Source: Erythrocercus mccallii
Taxonomy: Eukaryota; Chordata; Aves; Passeriformes; Dicruridae
Direction: 5' to 3'
Assembly: GCA_013397435.1 (NCBI GenBank)
Contig: VZRG01001324.1
Coordinates: forward strand, 70,844-134,843
DNA: 64,000 nucleotides
A program made the position numbers and the translations under genes. The notes below the pieces were generated by a model. It had not been told where the DNA came from, searched no databases, and saw nothing but the letters and a program-made list of their open reading frames with translations. The stretch's first letter is position 1. Each line of letters starts with the position of its first letter. Of the stretch, positions 1 through 27,736 are shown piece by piece.

Positions 1-1342
1 GTCAGCTCAGTGGGAGGGAAGAAGTTTTTGAGAATAAAATGTAGCCAGGTACTATCTGAAAAGAACAGAAAGATGGATAATGCTGGTAAGATAGTGACAG
101 AGGAGTTGAATGCTTTGTAAATGATCTGGAAAAACAGGAGTTTTAACTCAGGTTCCCCAGTTCTTCATTGTTCTATGCAGAAAATTGAGCTTAATGAAAG
201 CAAAATTTCCAGTTGGCTTCCATGCCAAAATTTCCAAAGAGGCAACAGGGGAAAGTATCTGTCCATTTCTTATGTGTTGCGAGTGAACAGACTGAACAGT
301 GTCTCAAACCTTCTCTTAGTCCTAAGGAAGTCAATAGGAGATAGTAAACAGACAACTCAGTTGCCACTCTGTCCTATGCTGGCTTGTTCACTAACATACT
401 GGCACATAAGAAAAATTGACCTTTACCATATCTCAGCCCCACACAGCTGTATAAGTTCATGGAGCATCCAGGCTTCAGTCCACTGAAAAAGTAGAGAGAT
501 GTTCACAGCTCAGTGTATTTGACTTCAGTGGCTCTTAATATACATATTTAGTATTACATTATTAATACTTGTCTTGTAATTTTTTCACCATTCCAGCCCA
601 ATATATTTTTAGTTGACTTGATTCTACTCTCCAATTCATATGCAATACCATGATGCTCCTTTACCCTCAGAATCAATTATGAAAAGTTCTTTTACAAAAA
701 TGTAAGAGAACATTTGGGAAAATAAATCTTTTCATAAGAAGTACAGTTTTCCTTTTTGCTACAGCACTGTGCCAGTTTTTTTTTAGATCAATAGCAAAGC
801 AGAGTTTAACACGGTGCAGTGTTTGTCCAAAATCCAGGCAGGGAAAATTATATGCGAAGTTTAAAAATGCGAATTCTCAACAATAGTAAAAGGGAGGAAG
901 AAAATTGATAGGCACAATGCAAACGTTTGTGTATAAAAATGCTTGACACTGGGGGGTAAGAGTATTCAGGACATGGTGATGTAAGGCAATCTTTCTGTAG
1001 GTTGCAGTAGCATTTCCAGTACCTCATGACACTGCCTTCCTTATACACCATTACGTTTTTTGGTGATCCTACACAAAGTTGTGACTAACAACAGATAGAA
1101 AAGAGTACTGATCCATGCTTTGCTAGTTGATGTTTTCCTGAAATCATTGAGATAATCGCAGTAGTCAGAGCTGCAAAATTTTACTCAGTGCTTCCTAATT
1201 ATTCTATATCCAGGTCTCTTAGCACAATTCATGCATATACACCAGTGAGTTTAGTAATTTTCTTTTTAAAGCTTCAATATATTATTCTGAATATAGGTGA
1301 ACTGACTCAAATGGGTTATTCCTGTTTCACGTCCTATCAAGT
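1..1342. other. intergenic DNA, nothing recognised
   Basis: AT-rich sequence upstream of AKIRIN2. The small open frames here have no recognisable protein similarity, no splice structure and no codon bias, so I call no gene. I recognise no repeat family before the LTR that begins at 1343. Confidence 0.5.
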
Positions 1343-1924
1343 TGTCACATTTTAACTCCAGCCAGCAACTAAGCACCACACAGCCACTCACACTGCAGGA
1401 TGGAGGAGAGAACTGGAAAGGTAAAAGTGAGAAAACTCATAAGTGTTTTCTGAGATAAAGACACTTTAATAGGGAAAGCAAAAGCTGCGCATGCAAGCAA
1501 TGCAAAACAAGGAAGTCATTCACTGCTTTCTGTGGGCAGGCAGGTGTTCAGACATCCCCAGGAAAGCAGGGCCCCATCACACCCAACAGTGACTTGGGAA
1601 GGCAAATGGCACAACTAGTAATTTCTACGTCCCCCACTTCTTCCCCAGCTTTATATGCTGAGCATGATGCCATACTATGTGGAATACCCCTTTCATCAGT
1701 TGGGGTCAGCTGTTCTGGCTATATCCTCTCATAACTCCCTAAGCACTCCCAGTCTCCTCATTGGTGGGATAAGAAGCAGAAAAGACCTTGATGATATGCA
1801 AGCACTGCCCAGCAAAAATGAAAATATCCCTGTACTATAACAATGTTTTGGTCACAAATCCAAAACCTATCCCACATCACCTACCAAAAACAAAATCAAC
1901 TCCATCCCAGCCAAAACCAGCACA
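1343..1924 (-). mobile_element. solo LTR of an avian ERVK-like endogenous retrovirus
   Basis: A 582-bp block runs from TGTCACA on the left to CCAGCACA on the right. Read on the minus strand it starts TGTGCTGG and ends TGTGACA, the TG...CA ends of an LTR. In the same orientation it has a TATA box (ATATAAAG, minus, 1649-1656) and an ATTAAA poly(A) signal (1465-1470). I recognise the body from avian genomes as an abundant ERVK-type LTR; that is memory of the family, not a search. The flanks CAAGT (left) and CCAGT (right) differ at one base and may be a decayed target-site duplication. No primer-binding site, polypurine tract or gag/pol frame adjoins it, so it is most likely a solo LTR left by recombination. 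It lies about 3.6 kb upstream of the AKIRIN2 CpG island and points away from the gene. Confidence 0.75.
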
Positions 1925-4900
1925 CCAGTAAAATGCTTAATTCCGCTGTTACTTTGTTGTTGTCATTTTGAATTACAAAACTTCCTGGGTTATTCTTAAT
2001 AGTCTCATGTCACTGAAAACATCAATACCATAGAATCCCTTTTCGTAAAAATACTAAGCCTTACCTAAAGCCTACCTAACCCGCAACTAAAGACTGGGTT
2101 TATTTTCACCCATACTGATGCTACTGGAAGAGTGTTCTGGAAACTCATTCTTCTTGCACTTATAAATCCTCCTCTTATTTCCAGTTCAGGTGAGGTAACT
2201 GATAGTTCCCATATCAACATAGTCTTCATCACTAAAATAGATCTCCTGAAATTATTTTTTCCTTGTGCTTTTAGGGAAAAATCATAGAATTCAACAATTA
2301 GTAGGAGAAATAACACTTAAATAACAACATTTTAATTTCCTGGGGCTATTTTTTCCCTTTTATGTTATTCTGATCAGCTCAGTTACCTTTTCCTATACAG
2401 ATTCTTATTTTAATTAATCTTTTCTGAATATGTGTAAGTATATACAGTATTTTAAAGGAAATAAGTGTTTTGACTTTTATATTGGGAAATTCACTTCCAT
2501 ACTTCTGCTGGCAATACTTTAGCAGCTCAGGCTTAAGAAACAGATTAGTCCTAATGAAAGTCAGTGCATGTTGCAGGTCCAGGTCATCATTTTTGGTACA
2601 TAATTTTTGATAGTTTATCAGCGTAAGTCAGCATCTAAAGAAGCAGAGCTGATCTTCACTGACCTCTGCTTTTCATTTCTGTTCCAGTGTATCCTTTTCC
2701 TTTGATCAGCACTGTCTACATTTCTATATAGCAAAGCAGACTGAGAAGTTTATTCCAGTTTTCTTTTAGCTGTTTTTTCCTTACAATTCCTGTACTAACC
2801 TCCATTTTTTTCAACTTAACTAATCCCTTCTTACTTGGTATCACACAAACACTTCGCTGACACCATGGCAGATAAGTACCACTGCATTTTGTCCACAAAA
2901 TCTGCAACCACAGTGTGTGCCTAAAACGTAAGTAAGAAACCTTTGGTATCCATGTCCAAACTTAAGTGGCATGACACCACTTAAAGTGAATTTTGTTCAC
3001 TTGAGGTGAAATGAACAAGCCCTAGAAACTGTTCAGCTAATCTGTGTTGGCAAGCATGACTGGTTAATGGGAAATCAGCCACAGGTGAAGGGGGAAGAAT
3101 ATGGTTAGATGGTATAGAAGAAAAGATAGGAATTGCAATGTGGATCCTGCATCAAATGAGTAGGATGTCTCAAGGAAAAGGAAGAGGAAGCAAAGTCAAG
3201 ATGGTGTATAAAGAGAATGAGAGGCAGACACAAAAAAACCCTAAAACAAAATTGAAAAAAAAAAAACCAACCACCACCAACAACAACAACAAAAAAAAAC
3301 CAGCAGGAAAATGGAGCGAAGGCAGAAGGAAGGGGAAGAAAAGAGAATGCACAAAGCCTAACATTTGGTCCACTATCATATTTTCATCACTATCCCAAAG
3401 CAATATACTGAAAGGGTTATTTTTTTATAACCCACTGAGGTGGGTTACTTTCCCACCTCAACCAGGGCTGTACAGAAGTCAAAATACTGTCTTGAGTCAG
3501 GACTTGCCTTTTTAACAGGTGTCATGCTTGAAGTACACATTCAATAAAATCTAGCACAATACTAGTTATGAATAGGCTCTCCCACTCCCAGTATTAATAA
3601 AATTTGTGGGTACTATTTATTTTAAAAAGATGCTTATAATATATAATTTTAAAGGCACCCCATGTAGTACATAATGGGGCACTGCAAATTGGTTATATAA
3701 TAAGTAAGTAGAAGAAAGAACAGTATAAACAGTGGTTTGCAGCCTTGACCCTATGGTGTTTCCTGCCACAAGGAAAGTAAAAACACATGTTCCCTGACAA
3801 CCATCAAGCACTTTGTCACTGGTGTTGGACATTTTGCTGCCTTAGGGCTTGTCTACATGCAAAGCTACATGGGTTTGGCTGGGTTTAATTTGCTGCAAAG
3901 GGCTGTGTGAATTCTTATTTTGACCTAAATCAGACTTGCTTCAGTTTAGTTCAAAAAATTAAACGTCAGATGAAAGCCAAGTAACTCTGTTGATTAGGAC
4001 AATCACAGTTCTAATCGATTGCTTACAACTATAGTGTTGCCTATGATGGCAAAAGCTGACTTTCTAGTAGCTTATCTTGATGAAGTTTCACCTGATTCCT
4101 CAGACTGTCTTAATTGACTTAAATTGTGCCTGAATAGTCCTTGGGATCTCGTGCTACATGGTTATATGTCACCAAATCTTTGCTTCTGCTGCTGAATGCA
4201 GAATATATATTTAAAATAATAATTTCAGTGGGGAAGTGCTGGTTACTCTGAAACTTATCTTTTTTCCCACTACTGCACCCAAACACAAGCACTTCTCAGC
4301 GTACAAATGATGGCAGAAGCAAGGCACAGAGCACTCCAAACTAAACAGGTGCATCATACACACACTGAGAGACACTTGGGGCTTCCTTAATTCAAAACCT
4401 GCATAAGGAATTCTGCCTTAGTCTTGCTGGGTTAAGTACTTGGTGAGAATATTTAACACCCACCTGTGCCCAAACACAGGGAAAGCTATATGCTTAGGGA
4501 AATGTAATGGAAATGGAGAATTAAACGAATGGAAAACTAGCCAGCATTATTCCAAAGAAGAGTGTCCACAGAAGTAGTTATACCAGTACACTAATAGCAG
4601 GACTATTGCAACACTGTAATAACATCAGTACATTTCCCGAGTCTTGCTGCAGAGAAGCAGAACTTGTCTTAGTTTTTGAAAGGCTTGTCAGCATCCTTAT
4701 TTCCAAGGAAACACTCTAAGTACTTCCTCTTCAGAGAAACAGCTCACAGCAGAGGATTCATTTTGTGATTTTTCCAGTATTAATTTTAGGCCAAGGCAAC
4801 TCAGGCAGCATAAGGTAAACTTCACCTAATTGCTTCAACATTGTAACAAGCTGCCTCAGAAAAGAAATTATTGTTGAGAAGTAAGACTGCTAGGTCACCC

Positions 4901-5500
4901 TAGACCATAAACCTCAGCTCCCCCAAGAGCAGCACTACCACAGTGCCAGCACAATCAGATTGGTGTTTAGACTGACTGGGTGCCACTATGGCTTAATTAA
5001 CAATATATGCCACACACCAAACACGTACAGAAAATCCTGCTTCCGAAGAACAGTAAGGTTTGCGGAGGTTTTTTTTATGCCATTAGAGAAAGCCTAGCTT
5101 TCAGAACACATTCAAAAAACCCCAAAGTGTTAAAACTTTATGAGGGCATATCCATAATTTCGTCTTTCAAAGACAACCTGTCATTGTGCTTATGGTTAAA
5201 TTAACAGTATTAGATGCTGGAAACCTAAAAGTTACATATGTTTTGGGGGTTATCAACCTCTGTTAGCTTTCCCACTGTGGTGACCTGTAACCTAGTTTGT
5301 TTCAATCAGGAAGCTGCACAGGAAAGAGCTGCGCTCTTCCCTGCAGCAGCTTTATAGTTCTTTGAACCTCTTCCCTCACCACACTCACTCCTTAGACAAG
5401 AATGTGCTTTATGCAACCTCAAGGACACCACTCGGTTACGCCGTGACACAGATCCCGACATCGTGAGGTTTTTCTATGCATGTCCTTAACTGTCACCTCG
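1925..5500. other. intergenic DNA upstream of AKIRIN2, no gene recognised
   Basis: Contains an A-rich low-complexity tract (about 3229-3300), a 9-bp-arm inverted repeat at 3436-3460, and a stretch from about 3846 whose opening resembles the terminal repeat of an old hAT-type DNA transposon. The frames at 3138-3515 and 3170-3403 fall on the A-rich tract and its complement and are not genes. Confidence 0.5.
3229..3300. repeat. A-rich / (CAA)n low-complexity tract
   Basis: A run of A's interrupted by CC and by CAACAACAAC units. It is simple low-complexity DNA, and the lysine- and asparagine-rich translation over it is an artefact. Confidence 0.8.
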
Positions 5501-5782
5501 GACTCCCGCACGCTCTCTGCTCTGCCCTCACCTCATGGAGGCCACTAAACGCACTTTGCCCCTGATTTCACATGCAGACAAGCGCCACGCGGACGTAAAT
5601 CCGCCGTCCTGCCCGCCCGACACCTGCACTAACACGGCAGAACCATCGCACCCTTTGTGTCCCCACGTCCCAAGAGGACCTGCCAGCCCCTCCCCAGGGT
5701 CCCGCCGCGTCCTCCACCCACACCCCAGCACGCACCCTCCCAAGGGGGATTTAAACCAGAACCCGGAAGCCTACCCTGCCGG

Positions 5783-5807
5783 TGCGGTGCACACTGGGAG
5801 CTGTGGT
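5783..5807 (-). promoter_or_regulatory. ZNF143/SBS-like site
   Basis: TGCG, two bases, GCAC, one base, CTGGGA and then GCTGTGGT follow the reverse complement of the long ZNF143 motif (ACTACAA-N-TCCCAG-N-RTGC-NN-YGCR) with two mismatches in the ACTACAA half. An ETS core, CCGGAAG, sits 14 bp to the left (5763-5769). ZNF143 with ETS sites is common at CpG-island promoters of constitutive genes. This is a motif match only; occupancy is unknown. Confidence 0.45.
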
Positions 5808-5962
5808 CCCAGCTCCCCAGTGGCGTTTCTGCCTTTGGGCGCCTGGGGCCGGGGCGGGGAAACCACGAGTCCCGTGAGCCTCTACGGCTGGGGGGGGCTG
5901 GCGTTTGAACCGGCGGCGTTGTTGTTGACGCCATATTGCTGGTGCGGGGGTTACGGCCAGGA

Positions 5963-6003
5963 GCGCCATCGCCGCCGCCATCGCCGCCGCCATCGCCGCC
6001 GCC
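5963..6003. repeat. 12-bp GCC-rich tandem repeat in the AKIRIN2 promoter
   Basis: About three copies of a GCCGCCGCCATC unit. Each copy carries a GCCGCCAT core resembling the YY1 consensus. The array is probably transcribed as part of the promoter/5' UTR, upstream of the start codon at 6383. Confidence 0.6.
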
Positions 6004-6382
6004 CGGGCCCTGCCATCGCCATCGCCCCGCATCGGCCGCCCCGCACCGCGCACCTGGGACCGGCACCGCGCCTCTCAGCACTGCTCGTGCCCCGCCACCG
6101 GCCGCGGGCGGAATTTGTCCCGGCCGGGCAGGGCGGAGCGGGTGGGGAGAGCGGAGATCCAGCCGAACTGAACCGGGGCTGCTGCTGCCGCTGCCGGGGC
6201 CGCTCCCTAGAGAGAGGCCAGCGGGGAGGCGGCGGAGGCGGCCCTGACGCAGCCACCCCCTCCTTTCCCTTCCCTCCCCCCCAGCCCACTCCAGACAGCG
6301 GGGAAGACGCGTCTGGGCAGGGCCGGCTGCTGCTGCCTCCACCGCTGCCCCTCGCTCCGAGCCCCCTTGGCCGCTTCGCGCC

Positions 6383-21920
<15,538 letters not shown>

Positions 21921-22660
21921 ATCACACTTTCTGCATATGTGGGCTGCCCTATACACCCTGTTTTATTGTTGCAAGCTATCCCAGTAAAGACTTGCAGCAA
22001 TGCCATATTTTTTCCCCCCTGTGAACACAGGTTATTTCAAGCTTTTGTCAGTGGCAACCACTCTTATGCAGCAACTGGTTTTGGAGTGCTCCCTGATGTC
22101 AGTACCACCTGGATGTGGACCTTTGCTACCTGTAATAATACCAGTGGCCTCATTTGCTGTATCATTACGATTTGGCTTCTTATGTTAATAAGTTTGAAGA
22201 AGTAAAGGATTAAAGCTGGTGTTCTAGAAGTTGCCCTTCACTGGTTGTGTAAATAAAAATGTAGAATGACACTTCTGACTGAAGTTAGTGTGGTTTTCAT
22301 AACTGTGCACTACAACTGTAATCACAGTTAAGTTAGAATGTAATCCCAGGACAATTTTAAGCAAATAGCCCACAGTACTGCCTGTGAAATAGTGAAGGAG
22401 GGCATTTCTGTATTCCATTACTTTTTTGGGGGTTAAGAATGGGTTTATATGATTTCTCATTTTTGTAGTTTTTATTTATTCTATCAGTCTTTAACAAATG
22501 TTTATTGCTGCAATTTTTCAGTGTATCATTGTTTTACTGCCCTTGTAGTACTGGAATTTAGTTGGAAGAATAAAACATTTACTTCTAATCTGTTTGTTTT
22601 TAATATACAGGTGGAACTTTTGCGGTGTATGAATAAACTTAAATCTGAGTGTTTAAATGA
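21921..22660 (+). other. AKIRIN2: AKIRIN2 3' UTR (approximate end)
   Basis: Transcribed sequence after the stop. Candidate AATAAA signals are at 22252-22257, 22569-22574 and 22632-22637. The last would give a 3' UTR of about 740 nt. Which signal is used cannot be told from sequence, so the end is approximate. Confidence 0.6.
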
Positions 22661-25600
22661 AAACTTTATTTACTAGCAATAGTGGGTGGGTCAGTTTTAG
22701 ATGAGGAGGAGGAGGTGGAGGTGGATTAAAATCTCAGGTTGTCCTTCAGAGACAGAGAAATTTTCCTTAGATCAGCTGTATTGTTTCTTGTTGAGGAAGC
22801 ATGTTTGGTACAGAATGAACACAAAACTGGTGAGGTAACTTGCTGTAGCTGACTCAAACAGCAGCTGCACTTGCCTTCCTTCAGATTTCAGTGATACACT
22901 AAAGGAAGTCTCTTCATGAGATAGAGCAGGTACATGTACTGCAAGCTGGAACAGTGTAGGTATTGCAAGAGCTGAAGGTGTGTAATGCCTGTTAAAGGTC
23001 GAGAGCCTTTTGAGATGCATTCAGCTGTTGACAGACTGCTGTGTTGGTGCTGGCTGCTGCTGTCTCGGCAGTGCTGGGTCTCTGAATCACTGTAAAGTTC
23101 CTATGTTGCAAGTCCAGATCTGTGTGTTGTGGAGTGGAAGTATTGCTACCAAAGGCCTTCAGTTACCTGCTTTGGGGACAAGAAACCAGTTTCAAAGTAA
23201 TCGTTTGATTATAAACTGCTGTCTTCTCTAACTTACAGTCAGCTTCTGGTTAAATGGAAGTCTGCTCTGTGGTAGATCTCTGTCCCATCTCAGATTAACA
23301 GAGGAGTTTGAGTTGAAGCTGGTAGATGAACTTGGTACCAATTGGCTCATGCTTGCTTACAGTATCAGTATACAGTCTACAGTATCAGAGAAGCCTTGTC
23401 ATGAGCTCTGCTTCTTGGTGAACTCTTTCATTTAGGAATGAGATTGAAGGTGTTCAGAATTGGATACATTGCCACAGTATCAGAGTTATTCTCTGCTCAT
23501 TTTCTTGAAACCTATCTTGCCTAAATATGTGGATTATTTCTACTTTATTTTTAGAATCCCAGAAATGAGAAATCTCTGCTAGACTCCCCTCTCAGGTCTT
23601 CTGTCACTGAAGATAAAACTGTTAAGGGCTGTAGTTATCTGTTGTCTGCCTTGAAGTCCTCAGTCCCTCTCCTTCCTGCTCCTCACTTTTTGACCTCTTA
23701 TTAAGTTGCCCAGGCTAGGAAAATCACTGCTTCTAGGTGGACCAGCATGCAAATTCTGGCATCCTCATACATCTCATGTATTTCCTGTGTGCTTATCTTT
23801 TTCTTTGGGATATTAAAATATATAAATAAGAAATGATGTCATGCTAGCACCCAGCCACTCCTGTATGGCTCCAAATTGATGCATAATAAGCAGTCTTGTG
23901 GAAGATGAAAAGCATAGCACCATGGGTGCTGATGTATCACAGCTGTGGTATGCTTAATTTGTGCCTGTTTTGGAAATGAGGTTGCATTCTTTGTAATTTT
24001 TCATTTTTTAACCTGCTGCTTGTTCTGTCTTGGGCTTCAAACTGGCTCCTTCTTGTAATCTCAGTGCCAGTATCTGGTGTGATGAATCACACATGAAAGG
24101 CTTGTTCTAACAAGAGACATACTCTTCAGTAGGAAAATGGCTGGCAGCTTGATGGCAGTTGAAAATATTAGGGAAATTGGGGTACTGTGAGGAGCAGGCT
24201 GGTGCTTGAAAACAAACCTGCTTTGCAGAGCCTTTTCAAAGGCTTTTGAGTCAAGGAGAAATGGCAACAGTTCAGTAACTACGCAGTTCTTGTTACTACA
24301 CTTTGTGGTGGCCACGTGTATGAATATCCTTGCTATCTGTACCTAACTGCAGTCTTACCCAAAAGCCAAGCAAGCTGAGAACAGTTAATTGGACTTTAAC
24401 AGAGTGAAACCAAAGATCTTGGTTAACCTGTTTTTAAGGTAGTGATGTGTTTCTTTCTTTCCTAGCAGAATCTCAGTTACTGTTACTTGAAAAGCAGCAT
24501 GTACATTCTGTGTGTTGATTGTTGTGTCTAGTTGTGAGAGCATATAACCATAAGATGATTCAGTGTTTTTCAAGGTTGCAAAGGAAGGGGGATACCAGCA
24601 ATCTTGTGTGCTGATGTTTGAGATTTGCCTGTGTACTCTTGAACAGCATGACCAGTCACAGATTCTGCTTAAAAAACCCTATTGCTTGAAAGCTCTCTTC
24701 ATTCCCAAGTTACGAATTGGGAAGGATTGAAGCTCTCTGATTCCACAGTGGGGAGAAGAAATGGAGGCAGGTAAAGCATTAAGAGTTTATGCTCTTGTTA
24801 ACCAGTACTTGTGACTTTTGTATTGGAAGTCATTCTCAGTGATGAAATGGCTTTTACAGGCACCTGGGCTGTTCTTACGGTTTATTCCTGTTGTAGGCTT
24901 CAAGATAAAAACGACAAAGTTTGTGTTTGAAAGTAGTGCAGTAGTATAAAGAAGTGTCAAAGAACAGCATTTGTAACAGTAGAGGGGAAGGGTTGGAAAA
25001 TTATTGTAATGAGCGTTAACTTGCATTCAGGTCTGATTTTTGGCAGTAGTTCTGTTGAAAATGTGGCTACCTAAGAATATGATAGTTCAGAGGTGAGGCT
25101 TTATACTAGAGTTGCCTAACTACTACAGACATTAGCACTTTGGGTTTTTTTTTTTCCTGTTCTAAGTTAACATTGCAGACTGTGAAGATTTTCTGGAATA
25201 TCTGCAAAACATGTTATTACTATGCAGACAGTTGTAGAAACTAATTTTTAATTTTCCAGTTGCAATCTCTGTTTCAGCTAAGGTATGTGAGGGTGTCTCA
25301 GCTGTTACTGATGTTGGTTCCAGATTCAGTGATGTTAAGCTCTTTCCAGGAAGGTAGGACTGATTGCAGCATCCAGCTTCTGAAGAAAGAGAGGTGACCT
25401 AAATTAAATTTATGACCAGTTTAGTTTGTGTTTTTAACTGTTCAACTGTCTTACCCTCCTTGCTGAAGAAAATGAAGTGCCAAGCACAGAGTTAAAATTT
25501 GATCTGAGAACCCGTATGTAGCACAGCAAATGTGACTTTAACCATACAAATTTGTTATTAGTTAAAGGGAAGAAACAGCCATTAATTATTAATTTTACTG

Positions 25601-27184
25601 TTTTAATGTCATGTTGCCTGCACATTTGGGGATTAAAGGCCACACACTGTTGAGGCTGGTTTCTCTTTATTTCTGAATGTTTTACCCTCTGGGGGTGTGG
25701 AAGTTACCTGGGGTGAGGTTAGTGGAGGGGGGTGGCAGAGAAGAGCTACACAACAAAACCCTTGGCTCCCTGTCCTCTTGCACATCACAGAGACATTTGG
25801 TGCTTCTCCTTTTCATTTGTCAAGTGTGTTTGCAAGATAAATAGGGTGAGGTTCAGGATAGGAGGGTGTTCATCTTGCACCTCTGCCAAAATGTCTTGCT
25901 TTCCTCTCTGCTGCTGGAAAGCTGTCTCTGTATGCTACTGAACAGGTCCCTGAGCCTGCTCACCAGGGAAGAACAGGAATTTATCTGTGTCTTGGAACTT
26001 TTGCAAGTGCTCCACTACAATCCTAAAAATTCATGCTCTTGATGTTTTTGTCATTGTTTCCCAAGTTTTGTGTTCTGGCAGTAGAGTCTGATAAGCTCCT
26101 CCTCCTCTGCCTCCTGAACTGGCTGGCAGTATTTAGAACCAGAGCCTCATTTAGAGCAGGATGTGTTGCTGTGACTGCAATTTTTACAACTTTTTGGGAA
26201 GTACACAACTCCTACCCTCTCTGAGCATATTTAAAATGAGCCTGATACCTCTTACAATACATCCCTGGGAAAACAGCTGGGTAAGTTACTGGTTCTTGTA
26301 ATAGGATTTCCCCTCCCCAGTACAGATCTGGTTTCTGGAAGGGATTCTGTTCTCAGAGCTCTAGGCTGAACTGCCAGTACAGTCAAGTAGGAGCATCTGA
26401 AGTCTACTGATGGCTAAACAAGGGAACAGTTCAATGCCTCAGAAGGCAAATGAAGCCTCTAATCCCTTTTCAGTCAGCTGAAGATGTCTGGAAGGGACAA
26501 AGTCTGAACACCTCTCTTAATGCAGCCCTTTCTAGGTGGTCAGGCTGCCCTGAAGTCCCTACCCTTACAAAGCTGCAGTGCACCTGTCAAGAGCCCTTGG
26601 GGGGCTTTATCAAAGCATGGCAGACATGCTGCTCTGGAGGGCAATGCAGCTTTTCCCCTTTGGTTCCTAAGGCTTTTCCCATGGTTGAAGAACAGGGCAC
26701 AGACACTGGCATAAACACATTTGCTGCTTAAATGGAGTCAAGGGAAAAGGTTGGTCTGAGAAGGCTTTTTGAAGATTGATGGTCAGTGCTGGTACACAGC
26801 CTACATTGCCTTTCACACAGCTGTTTCCTTTGCCTGCATGCAGCACAAACCCTCAGCAAAGAGGGAGGTTACGGCATGCTTTAGGTGAGGATTTTCCTAC
26901 CTTCCACCTGAGTGCACAAGTGCCATGTTCTCAGTCTGTGCTGACACAAGTTGGTCTAACAGCAGAAGTCAGGTAGTACCCATCAACTTCACTAGAAAAA
27001 GGAAATTATTAAAACAGTTCACTTTTGCTCTTACCAAAAAGCAAAACTTTGTACTTTCACTTTTCTTCACAATTCACTTCACAATTACTCTCTTAACCTC
27101 CTCTTTCTCAAGGAATTTTTATGGCATTAGGACCAGTCTGGAAGAACACACAGCAGAGGCTGAACATGGAAGTTCATTGTCTTC
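22661..27184. other. intergenic DNA between convergent AKIRIN2 and ORC3
   Basis: About 4.5 kb of AT-rich DNA with only short open frames lacking similarity. I recognise no CR1, LTR or RNA gene. It holds the transcription termination zones of two genes running towards each other. Confidence 0.5.
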
Positions 27185-27630
27185 TTTAGCATACTTGGTT
27201 TATTTATTTTGAAATCTAGTTCAAGGATGTAGGAGATATTTTATAATAATGACTCAAATCCAATCAGCTTATAAGGATGTTAATAATACTGCTTCATCAC
27301 TTCTGTGGCTTGCACAGCCAGTGTTGTCCTTTAGGCTTGCTAGCCAGAGTTGTATCAGTGGACCTTAAATATCACACATCAAAGAAGACTGAAACTAGCA
27401 CAACAATAAAGTACTTGGAACATGAGCATTAATAGAGCAGAACATTACACAGGGAAGATGAGCATTAAAAAATAACATCTCTATTCAAGCCTGCCGAGGC
27501 ACTCTGAATGCATCTCATAACATTGAGGCACTACTGACTTTGACTCAGGATGCAAAGTTAGTGAGGAGTGGTGTAGTGGGAACATAGCCCTTGCTCTGTT
27601 GGGAAGGTTTATTGGCACCTTGGTGGCACA
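27185..27630 (-). other. ORC3: ORC3 3' UTR with two candidate poly(A) signals
   Basis: The stop codon is at 27631-27633. On the minus strand an AATAAA occurs only 17 nt after it (27608-27613), and overlapping AATAAATAAA at 27199-27208. Use of the first would give an unusually short 3' UTR of about 40 nt; the second gives about 440 nt. Confidence 0.5.
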
Positions 27631-27736
27631 TTAACAGCCTCCCCATGTCAGCCTTGCCACATGGTCAGTTTTCTGCTTGCTGGGCTTTATGAAGCCCAGG
27701 AGCTCCAGTTCAGAAACAGCTCGAATAAAGCGAGCA
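27631..27736 (-). CDS. ORC3: ORC3 coding exon 20 (C-terminus and stop)
   Basis: Residues 682-716: ARFIRAVSELELLGFIKPSK, then QKTDHVARLTWGGC and TAA. The acceptor is TGTCCAG. Nearly identical to the human C-terminus (winged-helix end). Easily missed because it is short and more than 1 kb from exon 19. Confidence 0.97.

Noticed and set aside
3138..3515. 125-aa Lys/Asn-rich plus-strand frame
   Set aside because: Produced by translating an A-rich low-complexity tract.
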